Below, piece after piece: positions 1-5,789 of a DNA stretch of 5,942 nt. Where the stretch lies: positions 1 to 5,942 of the forward strand of contig CAJOPV010000044.1 of the NCBI GenBank assembly GCA_905236495.1, read 5' to 3'. This stretch comes from an uncultured Christensenellaceae bacterium. GTDB lineage: Bacteria; Bacillota; Clostridia; Christensenellales; Aristaeellaceae. A program made the position numbers and the translations under genes. Below the pieces are notes generated by a model that searched no databases, was not told where the DNA came from, and saw only the letters and a program-made list of their open reading frames with translations. Every line of letters begins with the position of its first letter. Positions within the stretch are counted from its first letter, which is position 1.

Positions 1-127
1 AATTCTCCTGGGGCATCGTTATTGCGATAATATTACGACAATTATGAATTTCACAATAAATTGTTCACAATATCGCAATAAGCGATCACCCTGTTTACTG
101 TCCCTGCAAAGCTTACGTATTTTATAA
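1..127 (-). promoter_or_regulatory. AT-rich control region of a gene starting just left of the window
   Basis: No gene is seen here. The stretch is strikingly AT-rich beside the GC-rich genes. On the minus strand an AGGAG Shine-Dalgarno sequence sits at about positions 5-9, so a leftward start codon is expected just beyond base 1. Two candidate leftward promoters are visible: TTGTGA at 51-56 with TATTAT at 27-32 (18 bp spacer), and TTGTGA at 65-70 with CATAAT at 41-46 (18 bp spacer). Inverted arms at 15-29 and 71-86 bracket them. The gene itself is out of view. argH would be a natural partner for argG, but nothing here shows that. It is inferred that this gene has its own promoter rather than relying only on argG readthrough. 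Confidence 0.55.
15..86. repeat. Nested inverted repeats, operator-like
   Basis: The left arm (15-29, ATCGTTATTGCGATA) is the reverse complement of the right arm (71-86, TATCGCAATAAGCGAT), apart from one extra G at 82. Each arm is also a small dyad (ATCG...CGAT). Inside lies a second inverted pair, ACAATT (38-43) and AATTGT (59-64). Further small dyads are ATTG...TAATATTA...CAAT (21-42) and ATTGTTCACAAT (60-71). The arms fall upstream of the candidate -35 boxes and over the -10/start region, as expected for paired repressor sites. The regulator is not identified. Confidence 0.6.
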
Positions 128-1348
128 TTATTTGTTCTTCCCGTCCACCATGGCCCGGACCTTGATGGGCAGGCCGTAGAGGTTGATAAAGCCGGCGGCA
201 TCCTTCTGGTTGTAGTCGGATTCGCCGAAGGTGGCGATCTCCTCGCTGTAAAGGGAGTAGGGGCTCCAGACGCCGGCCTTGATGATATTGCCCTTGTAGA
301 GCTTCAGCTTCACCTTGCCGGTGACGGTTTCCTGGGTCTTATCCACGAAGGCGGAGAGAGCCTCCCGCAGGGGGGTGAACCATTGCCCGTTATACACCAG
401 CTCCGCAAAGGTGATCGAAAGCTTCTGCTTTTCGTGCATCGTCATCTTATCCAGGCACACGCTTTCCAGATACTCGTGGGCCCGGTAGAGGATGGTGCCG
501 CCGGGGGTCTCATATACGCCCCGGCACTTCATGCCCACCAGCCGGTTTTCCACGATGTCCAGAAGGCCTATGCCGTTTTTGCCGCCCAGCTCGTTGAGCT
601 TTAGGATGATCTCCTTGGCGCTCATCTTTTCGCCGTTCAGGGCTGCGGGCTTGCCCTGGTCGAATTCCAGGGTGATGTAGGTGGCTTCGTCCGGGGCCTT
701 CAGGGGGCTGACCCCCATCTCCAGGAAGCCGGGCTTTTCGTACTGGGGCTCGTTGCCGGTATCCTCCAGGTCCAAGCCTTCGTGGCTCAGGTGCCACAGG
801 TTCTTATCCTTGGAATAGTTGGTTTCCCGGTTGATTTTCAGCGGGATCTGATGGGCCTCGGCATAGTCGATCTCCTCATCCCGGCTCTTGATATCCCACT
901 CCCGCCAGGGGGCGATGATGGGCATATTGGGGGCGAAATGCTTGATCGCCAGCTCGAAGCGCACCTGATCGTTGCCCTTGCCGGTGCAGCCGTGGCAGAT
1001 GGCGTCGGCGCCCTCCTTCAGGGCGATCTCCACCAGCCCCTTGGCGATGCAGGGCCGGGCGTGGCTGGTACCCAGCAGGTAATCCTCATAAATGGCCCCG
1101 GCCTTCATGGTGGGGATAATGAAATCGTCCACATACTCGTCCGTCAGGTCCAGCACATACAGCTTGCTGGCCCCCGTTTTCAGGGCCTTTTCCTCCAGCC
1201 CCTCCAGTTCGTCCGCCTGGCCCACGTTGCCGGATACAGCGATGACCTCGCAGTTGTTGTAATTTTCCTTCAGCCACGGGATGATGATGGATGTATCCAA
1301 TCCGCCCGAGTAGGCGAGCACGACTTTCTTGATCTCTTCCTTCTTCAT
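128..1348 (-). CDS. argG: Argininosuccinate synthase
   Basis: ATP-dependent, cytosolic condensation of citrulline and aspartate to argininosuccinate, the penultimate step of arginine synthesis. The 406-residue product matches the usual family length of about 400. Near the N-terminus is the PP-loop ATP-pyrophosphatase signature AYSGGLDTS (residues 12-20). GTSHARPCIAK (93-103) and HGCTGKGNDQVRFE (119-132) are the conserved substrate-binding blocks, followed by APWREWD (146-152) and the C-terminal-half motif GVYETPGGTIL (277-287). The start at 1348 was chosen because GGAGGG lies about 9 bases upstream. An in-frame ATG at 1378 has no such site and lies at or upstream of the predicted transcription start. 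The gene has its own promoter with ARG-box-like sites, and no clear terminator was found after the stop. The frame is intact. Confidence 0.97.
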   Translation of the reverse strand: MKKEEIKKVVLAYSGGLDTSIIIPWLKENYNNCEVIAVSGNVGQADELEGLEEKALKTGASKLYVLDLTDEYVDDFIIPTMKAGAIYEDYLLGTSHARPCIAKGLVEIALKEGADAICHGCTGKGNDQVRFELAIKHFAPNMPIIAPWREWDIKSRDEEIDYAEAHQIPLKINRETNYSKDKNLWHLSHEGLDLEDTGNEPQYEKPGFLEMGVSPLKAPDEATYITLEFDQGKPAALNGEKMSAKEIILKLNELGGKNGIGLLDIVENRLVGMKCRGVYETPGGTILYRAHEYLESVCLDKMTMHEKQKLSITFAELVYNGQWFTPLREALSAFVDKTQETVTGKVKLKLYKGNIIKAGVWSPYSLYSEEIATFGESDYNQKDAAGFINLYGLPIKVRAMVDGKNK

Positions 1349-1361
1349 GGTTGCTTCCCTC

Positions 1362-1379
1362 CGTGAATGTTTATGCACA
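1362..1379 (-). promoter_or_regulatory. ARG-box-like operator over the argG transcription start
   Basis: The 14-base core at 1364-1377 is TGAATGTTTATGCA. It fits the ArgR/AhrC operator pattern TGAAT-N4-ATTCA at nine of ten half-site positions; ATGCA instead of ATTCA is a variant found in known ARG boxes. It overlaps the predicted +1 of argG, so ArgR bound with arginine would be expected to block initiation. The ArgR binding role is inferred from the pattern and position. Confidence 0.6.
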
Positions 1380-1380
1380 C

Positions 1381-1408
1381 ATTATACGGCATTTTTCCGC
1401 TTTGTCAA
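1381..1408 (-). promoter_or_regulatory. argG promoter
   Basis: Reading leftward, a perfect -35 TTGACA (1403-1408) and a perfect -10 TATAAT (1381-1386) are separated by 16 bp. Transcription should start near 1374, giving a leader of about 26 bases that carries the GGAGGG ribosome binding site of argG. A promoter this close to consensus would be strong unless repressed, which fits the flanking ARG-box-like sites. Confidence 0.85.
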
Positions 1409-1414
1409 GTGTTT

Positions 1415-1432
1415 TTTGAAAATTTATTCATC
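1415..1432 (-). promoter_or_regulatory. Second ARG-box-like operator upstream of the argG -35
   Basis: The core at 1417-1430 is TGAAAATTTATTCA, also matching TGAAT-N4-ATTCA at nine of ten half-site positions. It lies 8 bp upstream of the -35 box, and its centre is 53 bp (about five helical turns) from the first site. Paired ARG boxes are usual for the hexameric ArgR family. A further isolated TGCAT-type half-site at 1448-1452 is too weak to call. Confidence 0.55.
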
Positions 1433-1525
1433 GAAATTGATAAATATATGCACCCCTGCCTTCTTTGGCAGCCTTTTGGCCCCATTCGCCATGCCCCCGG
1501 AGACGGAGAAAATACATTCTTTCCT

Positions 1526-1554
1526 TTGACAGACGGGCGGCGGGCGGGTACAAT
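1526..1554 (+). promoter_or_regulatory. Promoter of the homocysteine methyltransferase/MTHFR gene
   Basis: The -35 is TTGACA (1526-1531) and the -10 is TACAAT (1549-1554), with the optimal 17 bp spacing. The spacer is almost entirely G and C. Transcription should begin near 1561, leaving only about 24 bases before the ATG. That is just enough for the ribosome binding site and too short for a riboswitch or T-box. It probably also drives the fucosidase gene. Confidence 0.8.
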
Positions 1555-1584
1555 GGAAAAAAACGCAGCAGGCGGGAGATGCCC

Positions 1585-3363
1585 ATGAACGAAAAGTCCC
1601 TTCGGGATGTCCTATCTTCCGGCCCCTTGCTCTTCGACGGGGCCATGGGCACCTATGCCCGCACGGTGGCGGGGTATCCCGCCGGGCCGGTGGAAAGGGC
1701 CTGCCTCACCGCGCCGGAAGCGGTGCTCGCCATCCATCGGGCCTATATCCGGGCGGGATGCCGGGCCATCAAGACCAACACCTTCGCCGCCCATATCGGT
1801 CAGGCCACCCGGGATGAAGCGGATCAGGCCGCGCTGGTGAAGGCCGGGGCGGAGCTGGCTCTCCGGGCTGCCGGGGAGGAAGCCTTCGTCTTTGCGGATA
1901 TCGGCCCCGCCCCGGAGGAAGAAGGGGCTTTTGCAAGCTATGCCGCCCTCGCCGATCTCTTCCTTTCCCAGGGCGTTCAGAATTTCCTGTTTGAAACGCT
2001 GCCAACCCTGACGGGCATCCCGGAGGCGGCGGCGCGGATCAAGGAAAAATGCCCGGAGGCGCTGATCCTGCTTTCCTTCGCGGTGAACCCGGACGGCATC
2101 ACCCGGGCCGGGGAAAGCCTGAAGGCCCTGGCAGCCCGGGCGGATAAATGCCCCTGCATCGACGGAATGGGGCTCAACTGCGTCTGCGGGGCCCAGCATA
2201 TGCGTCAATTGCTCTCCACGCTGCCGCCCACGCAAAAATATCTTTCCGTTATGCCCAACGCCGGGTATCCCCGGGTGCAGGACGGGCGTATCTTTTATGA
2301 AAGCGACCCGGAATACTACGCGGAGCAGCTGTCTGTGTGCATTGCCGCCGGGGCCCGGATCGTGGGGGGCTGCTGCGGCACCACCCCGGCCTATATCCGG
2401 GCCGCCGCGGCCCATCTGTCCCCCGCCGCGCCCCTGTTTGCCCCTGCCGCCGCCCCCCAAACGGCGGGCCCCGGGGAGGCGGACAGCCTGATCCTGCGCA
2501 AGCTCCTTCGGGGGGAAAAGCCCATCCTGGTGGAGCTGGACCCGCCCCGCAGCGCCGATACGGCCTCTTTCCTCTCCGGGGCGGTGGCGCTGTGCCGGGC
2601 GGGGGCGGACGCCATCACCGTGGCGGACTGCCCCATCGGCAGGGCCAGCATGGACGCCTGCCTGCTCGCCGCCAAGCTGAAGCGGGAATACGGCCTGGAA
2701 ACGCTGCCCCACATGACCTGCCGGGACCGCAACATCAACGCCACCAAAGCGCTGCTGCTGGGCCTTTCCATGGAAGGGGTGGGCAACGTGCTCGCCGTGA
2801 CGGGGGACCCGGTGGCCCGGGAAGAACGGGACAACGTAAAGGGCGTGTTCCAGTTCAATTCCCGGGTGCTGGCCCGGCTGATCCAAACGCTGACGGAGCA
2901 GGGAACGGCAAAGCCCTTCTTCGTGTGCGGGGCGCTGAACGTGAACGCCCGGAACTTTGACGCGGAGCTGAGCAAGGCCCGGCAGAAGGAGGGCTGCGGC
3001 GTCCGCGCCTTCCTCACCCAGCCCCTCCTCAGCCGCCGGGCCGTGGAAAACCTGCGCCGGGCCCGGGAGGCCCTCTCCGCCTACCTCTTCCCCGGCCTGT
3101 TCCCCATCGTCAGCTATAAAAACGCCCGATACCTGCAAAGCGAGGTAGCGGGCATGGCGGTGGACGACGACATCCTTGCCGCCTACGAGGGCCTGGACCG
3201 GGCGGCGGGGGAAGCCCTGGCCCGGCAATTATGCCGCCGGTTCGCACGGGAAGCGTGGGATCAGGCGGACGGCTTTTACATTATGACCCCCTTCCAGCGG
3301 GTGGGGCTGGTGACGGAGATCATCAGCAGCCTGAAAGCGCTGGCAAACGAAAGGAGTTCCTGA
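1585..3363 (+). CDS. Bifunctional homocysteine S-methyltransferase / 5,10-methylenetetrahydrofolate reductase
   Basis: A two-domain cytosolic enzyme of the Bacillus subtilis YitJ type (592 residues; YitJ is about 610) in methionine synthesis and one-carbon metabolism. Residues 1 to about 280 form a homocysteine S-methyltransferase barrel with DGAMGT (18-23). The expected zinc cysteines are present: Cys199 in GLNCVCG and Cys263-Cys264 in GGCCGTTP. An Ala/Pro-rich linker (about 279-300) leads to the MetF-like reductase barrel, with ELDPPRS, THM-like PHMTCRDRN, LAVTGDP, and a C-terminal GFYIMTPFQRVGLVTEII. The reductase half makes methyl-THF. In the MetH/YitJ family the other half handles methyl transfer to homocysteine; no cobalamin-binding domain is visible, so the methyl donor of that half is open. 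ATG 1585 was chosen over ATG 1579 because GGGAG (1574-1578) directly abuts the latter but is six bases from the former. Confidence 0.93.
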   Translation: MNEKSLRDVLSSGPLLFDGAMGTYARTVAGYPAGPVERACLTAPEAVLAIHRAYIRAGCRAIKTNTFAAHIGQATRDEADQAALVKAGAELALRAAGEEAFVFADIGPAPEEEGAFASYAALADLFLSQGVQNFLFETLPTLTGIPEAAARIKEKCPEALILLSFAVNPDGITRAGESLKALAARADKCPCIDGMGLNCVCGAQHMRQLLSTLPPTQKYLSVMPNAGYPRVQDGRIFYESDPEYYAEQLSVCIAAGARIVGGCCGTTPAYIRAAAAHLSPAAPLFAPAAAPQTAGPGEADSLILRKLLRGEKPILVELDPPRSADTASFLSGAVALCRAGADAITVADCPIGRASMDACLLAAKLKREYGLETLPHMTCRDRNINATKALLLGLSMEGVGNVLAVTGDPVAREERDNVKGVFQFNSRVLARLIQTLTEQGTAKPFFVCGALNVNARNFDAELSKARQKEGCGVRAFLTQPLLSRRAVENLRRAREALSAYLFPGLFPIVSYKNARYLQSEVAGMAVDDDILAAYEGLDRAAGEALARQLCRRFAREAWDQADGFYIMTPFQRVGLVTEIISSLKALANERSS

Positions 3364-3366
3364 CTT
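3351..3366 (+). promoter_or_regulatory. Ribosome binding site of the fucosidase gene, inside the end of the upstream gene
   Basis: AAGGAG at 3351-3356 lies within the last codons of the methyltransferase/reductase gene, 10 bases before ATG 3367. The upstream stop TGA is at 3361-3363. This layout suggests cotranscription and possibly translational coupling. No separate promoter is evident before the fucosidase gene. Confidence 0.75.
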
Positions 3367-4842
3367 ATGATGAACGAATCAGAGCGCCGGGCGCGGCTTC
3401 GGGAGATCGATGAGGCGGTGGCCCGGGGGCCCTTCCGGGACGACTGGGCGTCCCTGTCCCAATGGCGGCTGCCGGACTGGTACCGCAGCGCCAAGTTTGG
3501 CATCTTCATCCATTGGGGCGTATATGCCGTGCCCGCCTTCAACAACGAATGGTATTCCCGGAACATGTACGTCCAGGGCACGCCGGAATTTCAGCATCAC
3601 ATCGAAACCTACGGCCCCCAGAAGGATTTCGGCTACAAGGATTTCATCCCCCTGTTCAAGGCGGAGAAGTACGACCCCGAGGCCTGGGCCGACCTGTTCC
3701 AGCAGGCGGGGGCCCGGTACGTGATCCCCGTGGGGGAGCATCACGACGGCTTTCAAATGTACAAAAGCGAGGTATCCCATTGGAACGCGGCGGAAATGGG
3801 CCCCTGCCGGGATACCGCCGGGGAATTGAAGGCGGCGCTGGATCGGCGCGGCATCCCCATGGGCATTTCCAGCCACCGCATCGAGCACTGGTTTTTCCAG
3901 GGCCCGGGCCGGGCCTTTGAATCGGATATCCGGGGGGATATCCCCCAAGGCCATCTGTACTGGCCCTCCGTAGGCGGGGAAATGGATCTGAGCGATACCG
4001 ACACCCTGCCGGATACCGCCGTGGACTATATGCAGGATTGGCTGCTGCGCTGCTGTGAAATGGTGGATCGGTTCCAGCCCCGGGTGGTGTATTTCGATTG
4101 GTGGATCAATCAGCGGGCCCTGGCGCCTTACCTGAAAAAATTCGCCGCTTACTACTATAATAAAGCCCGGGCCTGGGGCGGCGACGCCGTGATCAATTAC
4201 AAGCACGAGGCCTTCATGTTCGGCGCCGCTGTGCCCGACGTGGAACGGGGCCACTTTGCCGACGCAAAGCCCTTCTACTGGCAGACGGATACCGCCATCG
4301 CCGCCAACAGCTGGTGCTACACCCAACAGAATATCTACAAGACCCCCCGGGAGCTGATCCAGGTGCTGGTCGATGTGGCGGCGAAAAACGGCAATCTGCT
4401 CTTGAACGTGGGCCCCAAGGCGGACGGCACCATCTCCCCCCAGGATACGGCGGTGCTGCAGGGCATCGGCGCGTGGCTCAAAACCAACGGCGAAGCCGTT
4501 TACGATTCCATCCCCTGGCGGCTGCCCGGAGAAGGCCCCACCAACACCCGGGAGGGCATGTTCTCCGAAGGCAGGCTGGATTACACCCGGGAGGATTTCC
4601 GCTTCACCGTCCGGGGCGATTGCCTCTACGCATTCGCCATGGCCTTCCCGCAGGACGGGCAGGCCACCGTTCGCTCCCTTGCCGCAGGAGAAAAATCCCC
4701 CTTCACGGGGTTCATCCGAAAAGTGGAGGCCCTGGGCTTCCCCGGCGCGGTATCCTGGACCCGGAACGATACGGGCCTGCACCTTTCCGCCCCCGCCATC
4801 CAGACGGATATGCCCGTGGTGTTCCGCGTGACGGTGGGATAA
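3367..4842 (+). CDS. Alpha-L-fucosidase, glycoside hydrolase family 29
   Basis: Predicted retaining enzyme releasing L-fucose from fucosylated glycans. The 491 residues show the GH29 catalytic barrel: DWYRSAKFGIFIHWGVYAVP (His49), NEWYSRNMY, GEHHDGFQMYKS (His125-His126), then VVYFDWWIN, where Asp244 sits at the nucleophile position of the family. Next come DVERG (Glu293, a candidate acid/base but not certain), WQTDTAIAANSWCY, and the highly conserved LLLNVGPKADGTI. A beta-sandwich C-terminal domain probably follows from about residue 370. There is no signal peptide or membrane segment, so it should act in the cytoplasm on imported oligosaccharides. ATG 3367 is 10 bases from AAGGAG; a second ATG at 3370 is an alternative. 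The gene begins three bases after the upstream stop, an unusual pairing of a glycosidase with a methionine gene. No carbohydrate transporter is in view, so the exact substrate is unknown. Confidence 0.92.
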   Translation: MMNESERRARLREIDEAVARGPFRDDWASLSQWRLPDWYRSAKFGIFIHWGVYAVPAFNNEWYSRNMYVQGTPEFQHHIETYGPQKDFGYKDFIPLFKAEKYDPEAWADLFQQAGARYVIPVGEHHDGFQMYKSEVSHWNAAEMGPCRDTAGELKAALDRRGIPMGISSHRIEHWFFQGPGRAFESDIRGDIPQGHLYWPSVGGEMDLSDTDTLPDTAVDYMQDWLLRCCEMVDRFQPRVVYFDWWINQRALAPYLKKFAAYYYNKARAWGGDAVINYKHEAFMFGAAVPDVERGHFADAKPFYWQTDTAIAANSWCYTQQNIYKTPRELIQVLVDVAAKNGNLLLNVGPKADGTISPQDTAVLQGIGAWLKTNGEAVYDSIPWRLPGEGPTNTREGMFSEGRLDYTREDFRFTVRGDCLYAFAMAFPQDGQATVRSLAAGEKSPFTGFIRKVEALGFPGAVSWTRNDTGLHLSAPAIQTDMPVVFRVTVG

Positions 4843-4865
4843 CCGGGGGCTTCCGCGGCCCCTGG
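4843..4865 (+). terminator. GC-rich hairpin right after the fucosidase stop
   Basis: Bases 4843-4851 (CCGGGGGCT) pair with 4857-4865 (GGCCCCTGG) as a nine-pair stem with two G-U pairs and a five-base loop. It begins on the base after the stop codon. There is no T-run behind it, so it is not a classical intrinsic terminator. It may be a GC-type terminator or an mRNA 3'-end stabiliser. CCGCGG copies at 4853-4858 and 4869-4874 offer a competing fold. Confidence 0.4.
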
Positions 4866-4916
4866 ACCCCGCGGCACGCTGCAGGTCCTATGCGCCTTGT
4901 CTGTTCCCCAGGGCAG

Positions 4917-4937
4917 GTCCGGGGCTTGGGGCCGGAC
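4917..4937 (-). terminator. Weak inverted repeat between the convergent genes
   Basis: GTCCGG (4917-4922) and CCGGAC (4932-4937) form a six-pair stem with a nine-base loop, 16 bases beyond the stop codon of the leftward isomerase gene. It lacks a T-run on either strand, so it is only a possible transcription end for that gene. The rest of the 111-base convergent gap shows nothing recognisable. Confidence 0.25.
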
Positions 4938-4953
4938 AGGCTCCAAATGATCT

Positions 4954-5703
4954 CTACGCCAATCCCCGGGCTCTCAAAAACTGATAGCTGCGCCGGAGGC
5001 ACGCGAAGGGGTCTTCGCCGCCGCAGTCGTCCTGCTCCACCAGCAGGTATTCCGTGCCCGCGTATTCGGCGGCCTTCAGGATGCGGTCAAAGTTCATGTT
5101 GCCCTCCCCCAGCACCGCCATTTTATGGCCCCAGGCGCAGTCCTTGAGGTGCAGGCAGGGAACCCGGCCCCGAAGGTCCTCGATCCAGGCCGCCGGGTCC
5201 GCCCCGGCGAACTGGATCCAATAGGTATCCAGGATAAAGCCCATATCCTCCGGCGGGATCAGCTCCGCCAGACGGCGGAGGATGGGCTTTCCGTCGATGT
5301 GGATAAACTCCCGGTCATGGTTATGGAACAGGAAGCGAAACCCTCCTTCCCGGAGGGCCCTGCCCACCTGAGGCCAGGTTGAAAGAAACGCTTCATACCC
5401 CATATCCCGGCTTTCGTCAAAGGCCCAATAGCCCATGCCCACATAGGGGCAGCCGATGGCGCGGTGATCCGCCATCACCCCGGGCAGATCATGGATCAAT
5501 CGGTCCTTCGCCATATGGGTCACGGGGCAGCGGAGGCCGTTTTTTGTAAGCTGCTCCCTCAGCCATTCCCCTTTCCAATCGCAGGTGCCGCTGACCTGCA
5601 CCGTTTGATAGCCCATCTCCGCAATCTTTGTCAGCGTCCGGGCCAGGTCCTCCGGGGTGCGGCAGAATTCCCGCACGGTGTAGAGCTGGGCGCCGATTTC
5701 CAT
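4954..5703 (-). CDS. Sugar phosphate isomerase/epimerase family protein (xylose-isomerase-like TIM barrel)
   Basis: A 249-residue protein of the AP endonuclease 2/xylose isomerase-like barrel superfamily, typical in length (250-290) for the short IolE/IolI-like sugar isomerases and epimerases. It begins MEIGAQLYTVR, the usual first strand. Likely metal-site segments are FHNHDREF (His127/129, Glu132), GFILDTYW (Asp159), CLHLKD (His185) and YLLVEQDD (Glu223). GEGNMNF (199-205) matches the family's loop before the last helices. At the first-half metal/substrate position, where many relatives have VEL or VEF, this protein has VQVSG (Gln36). The substrate cannot be named from sequence. There is no signal peptide, so it is cytosolic. 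The start is supported by GAGGTGA (5708-5714) four bases upstream. It converges on the fucosidase gene, so a shared role in sugar breakdown is possible but not shown. No clear promoter was seen in the 86-base gap shared with birA. Confidence 0.85.
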   Translation of the reverse strand: MEIGAQLYTVREFCRTPEDLARTLTKIAEMGYQTVQVSGTCDWKGEWLREQLTKNGLRCPVTHMAKDRLIHDLPGVMADHRAIGCPYVGMGYWAFDESRDMGYEAFLSTWPQVGRALREGGFRFLFHNHDREFIHIDGKPILRRLAELIPPEDMGFILDTYWIQFAGADPAAWIEDLRGRVPCLHLKDCAWGHKMAVLGEGNMNFDRILKAAEYAGTEYLLVEQDDCGGEDPFACLRRSYQFLRARGLA

Positions 5704-5732
5704 AAAATCACCTCATCTGTTTTCTCCGCCTC

Positions 5733-5761
5733 TTGGCAGGCGCGCTAAAAAGCGGTATAAT
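5733..5761 (+). promoter_or_regulatory. birA promoter
   Basis: The -35 is TTGGCA (5733-5738) and the -10 is a perfect TATAAT (5756-5761), with 17 bp spacing. Transcription should start near 5768, about 22 bases before the GTG start, and include the strong ribosome binding site AAAGGAGGT (5774-5782). Confidence 0.8.
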
Positions 5762-5789
5762 GAACCGGAATATAAAGGAGGTACCGACG

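Noticed and set aside
72..86. ATCGC-AATAA-GCGAT hairpin as the argG terminator
   Set aside because: The stem is only five pairs and no T-run follows on the minus strand. It is better explained as one arm of the larger operator-like inverted repeat.
782..1366. 194-codon plus-strand frame opposite argG
   Set aside because: It is fully antisense to argG, with no recognisable protein motif and no promoter of its own seen.
1456..1471. CTGCC/GGCAG hairpin between the divergent promoters
   Set aside because: Only a five-pair stem, with no T-run suited to a terminator, no gene ending there, and it lies outside both predicted transcripts. Probably chance.
1612..3228. 538-codon open frame on the minus strand opposite the methyltransferase/reductase gene
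   Set aside because: It is antisense to a gene with clear family motifs throughout. Its product is Gly/Arg/Pro-rich without recognisable motifs, as expected from mirrored GC-rich codons.
3379..4782. 467-codon open frame on the minus strand opposite the fucosidase gene
   Set aside because: Another antisense shadow in GC-rich coding DNA; it has no domain-like motifs and the sense frame carries the full GH29 signature set.
4314..5147. 277-codon plus-strand frame spanning the fucosidase end, the gap and the isomerase end
   Set aside because: It overlaps two well-supported genes in other frames or strands, and its product is Arg/Pro/Gly-rich and motif-free.
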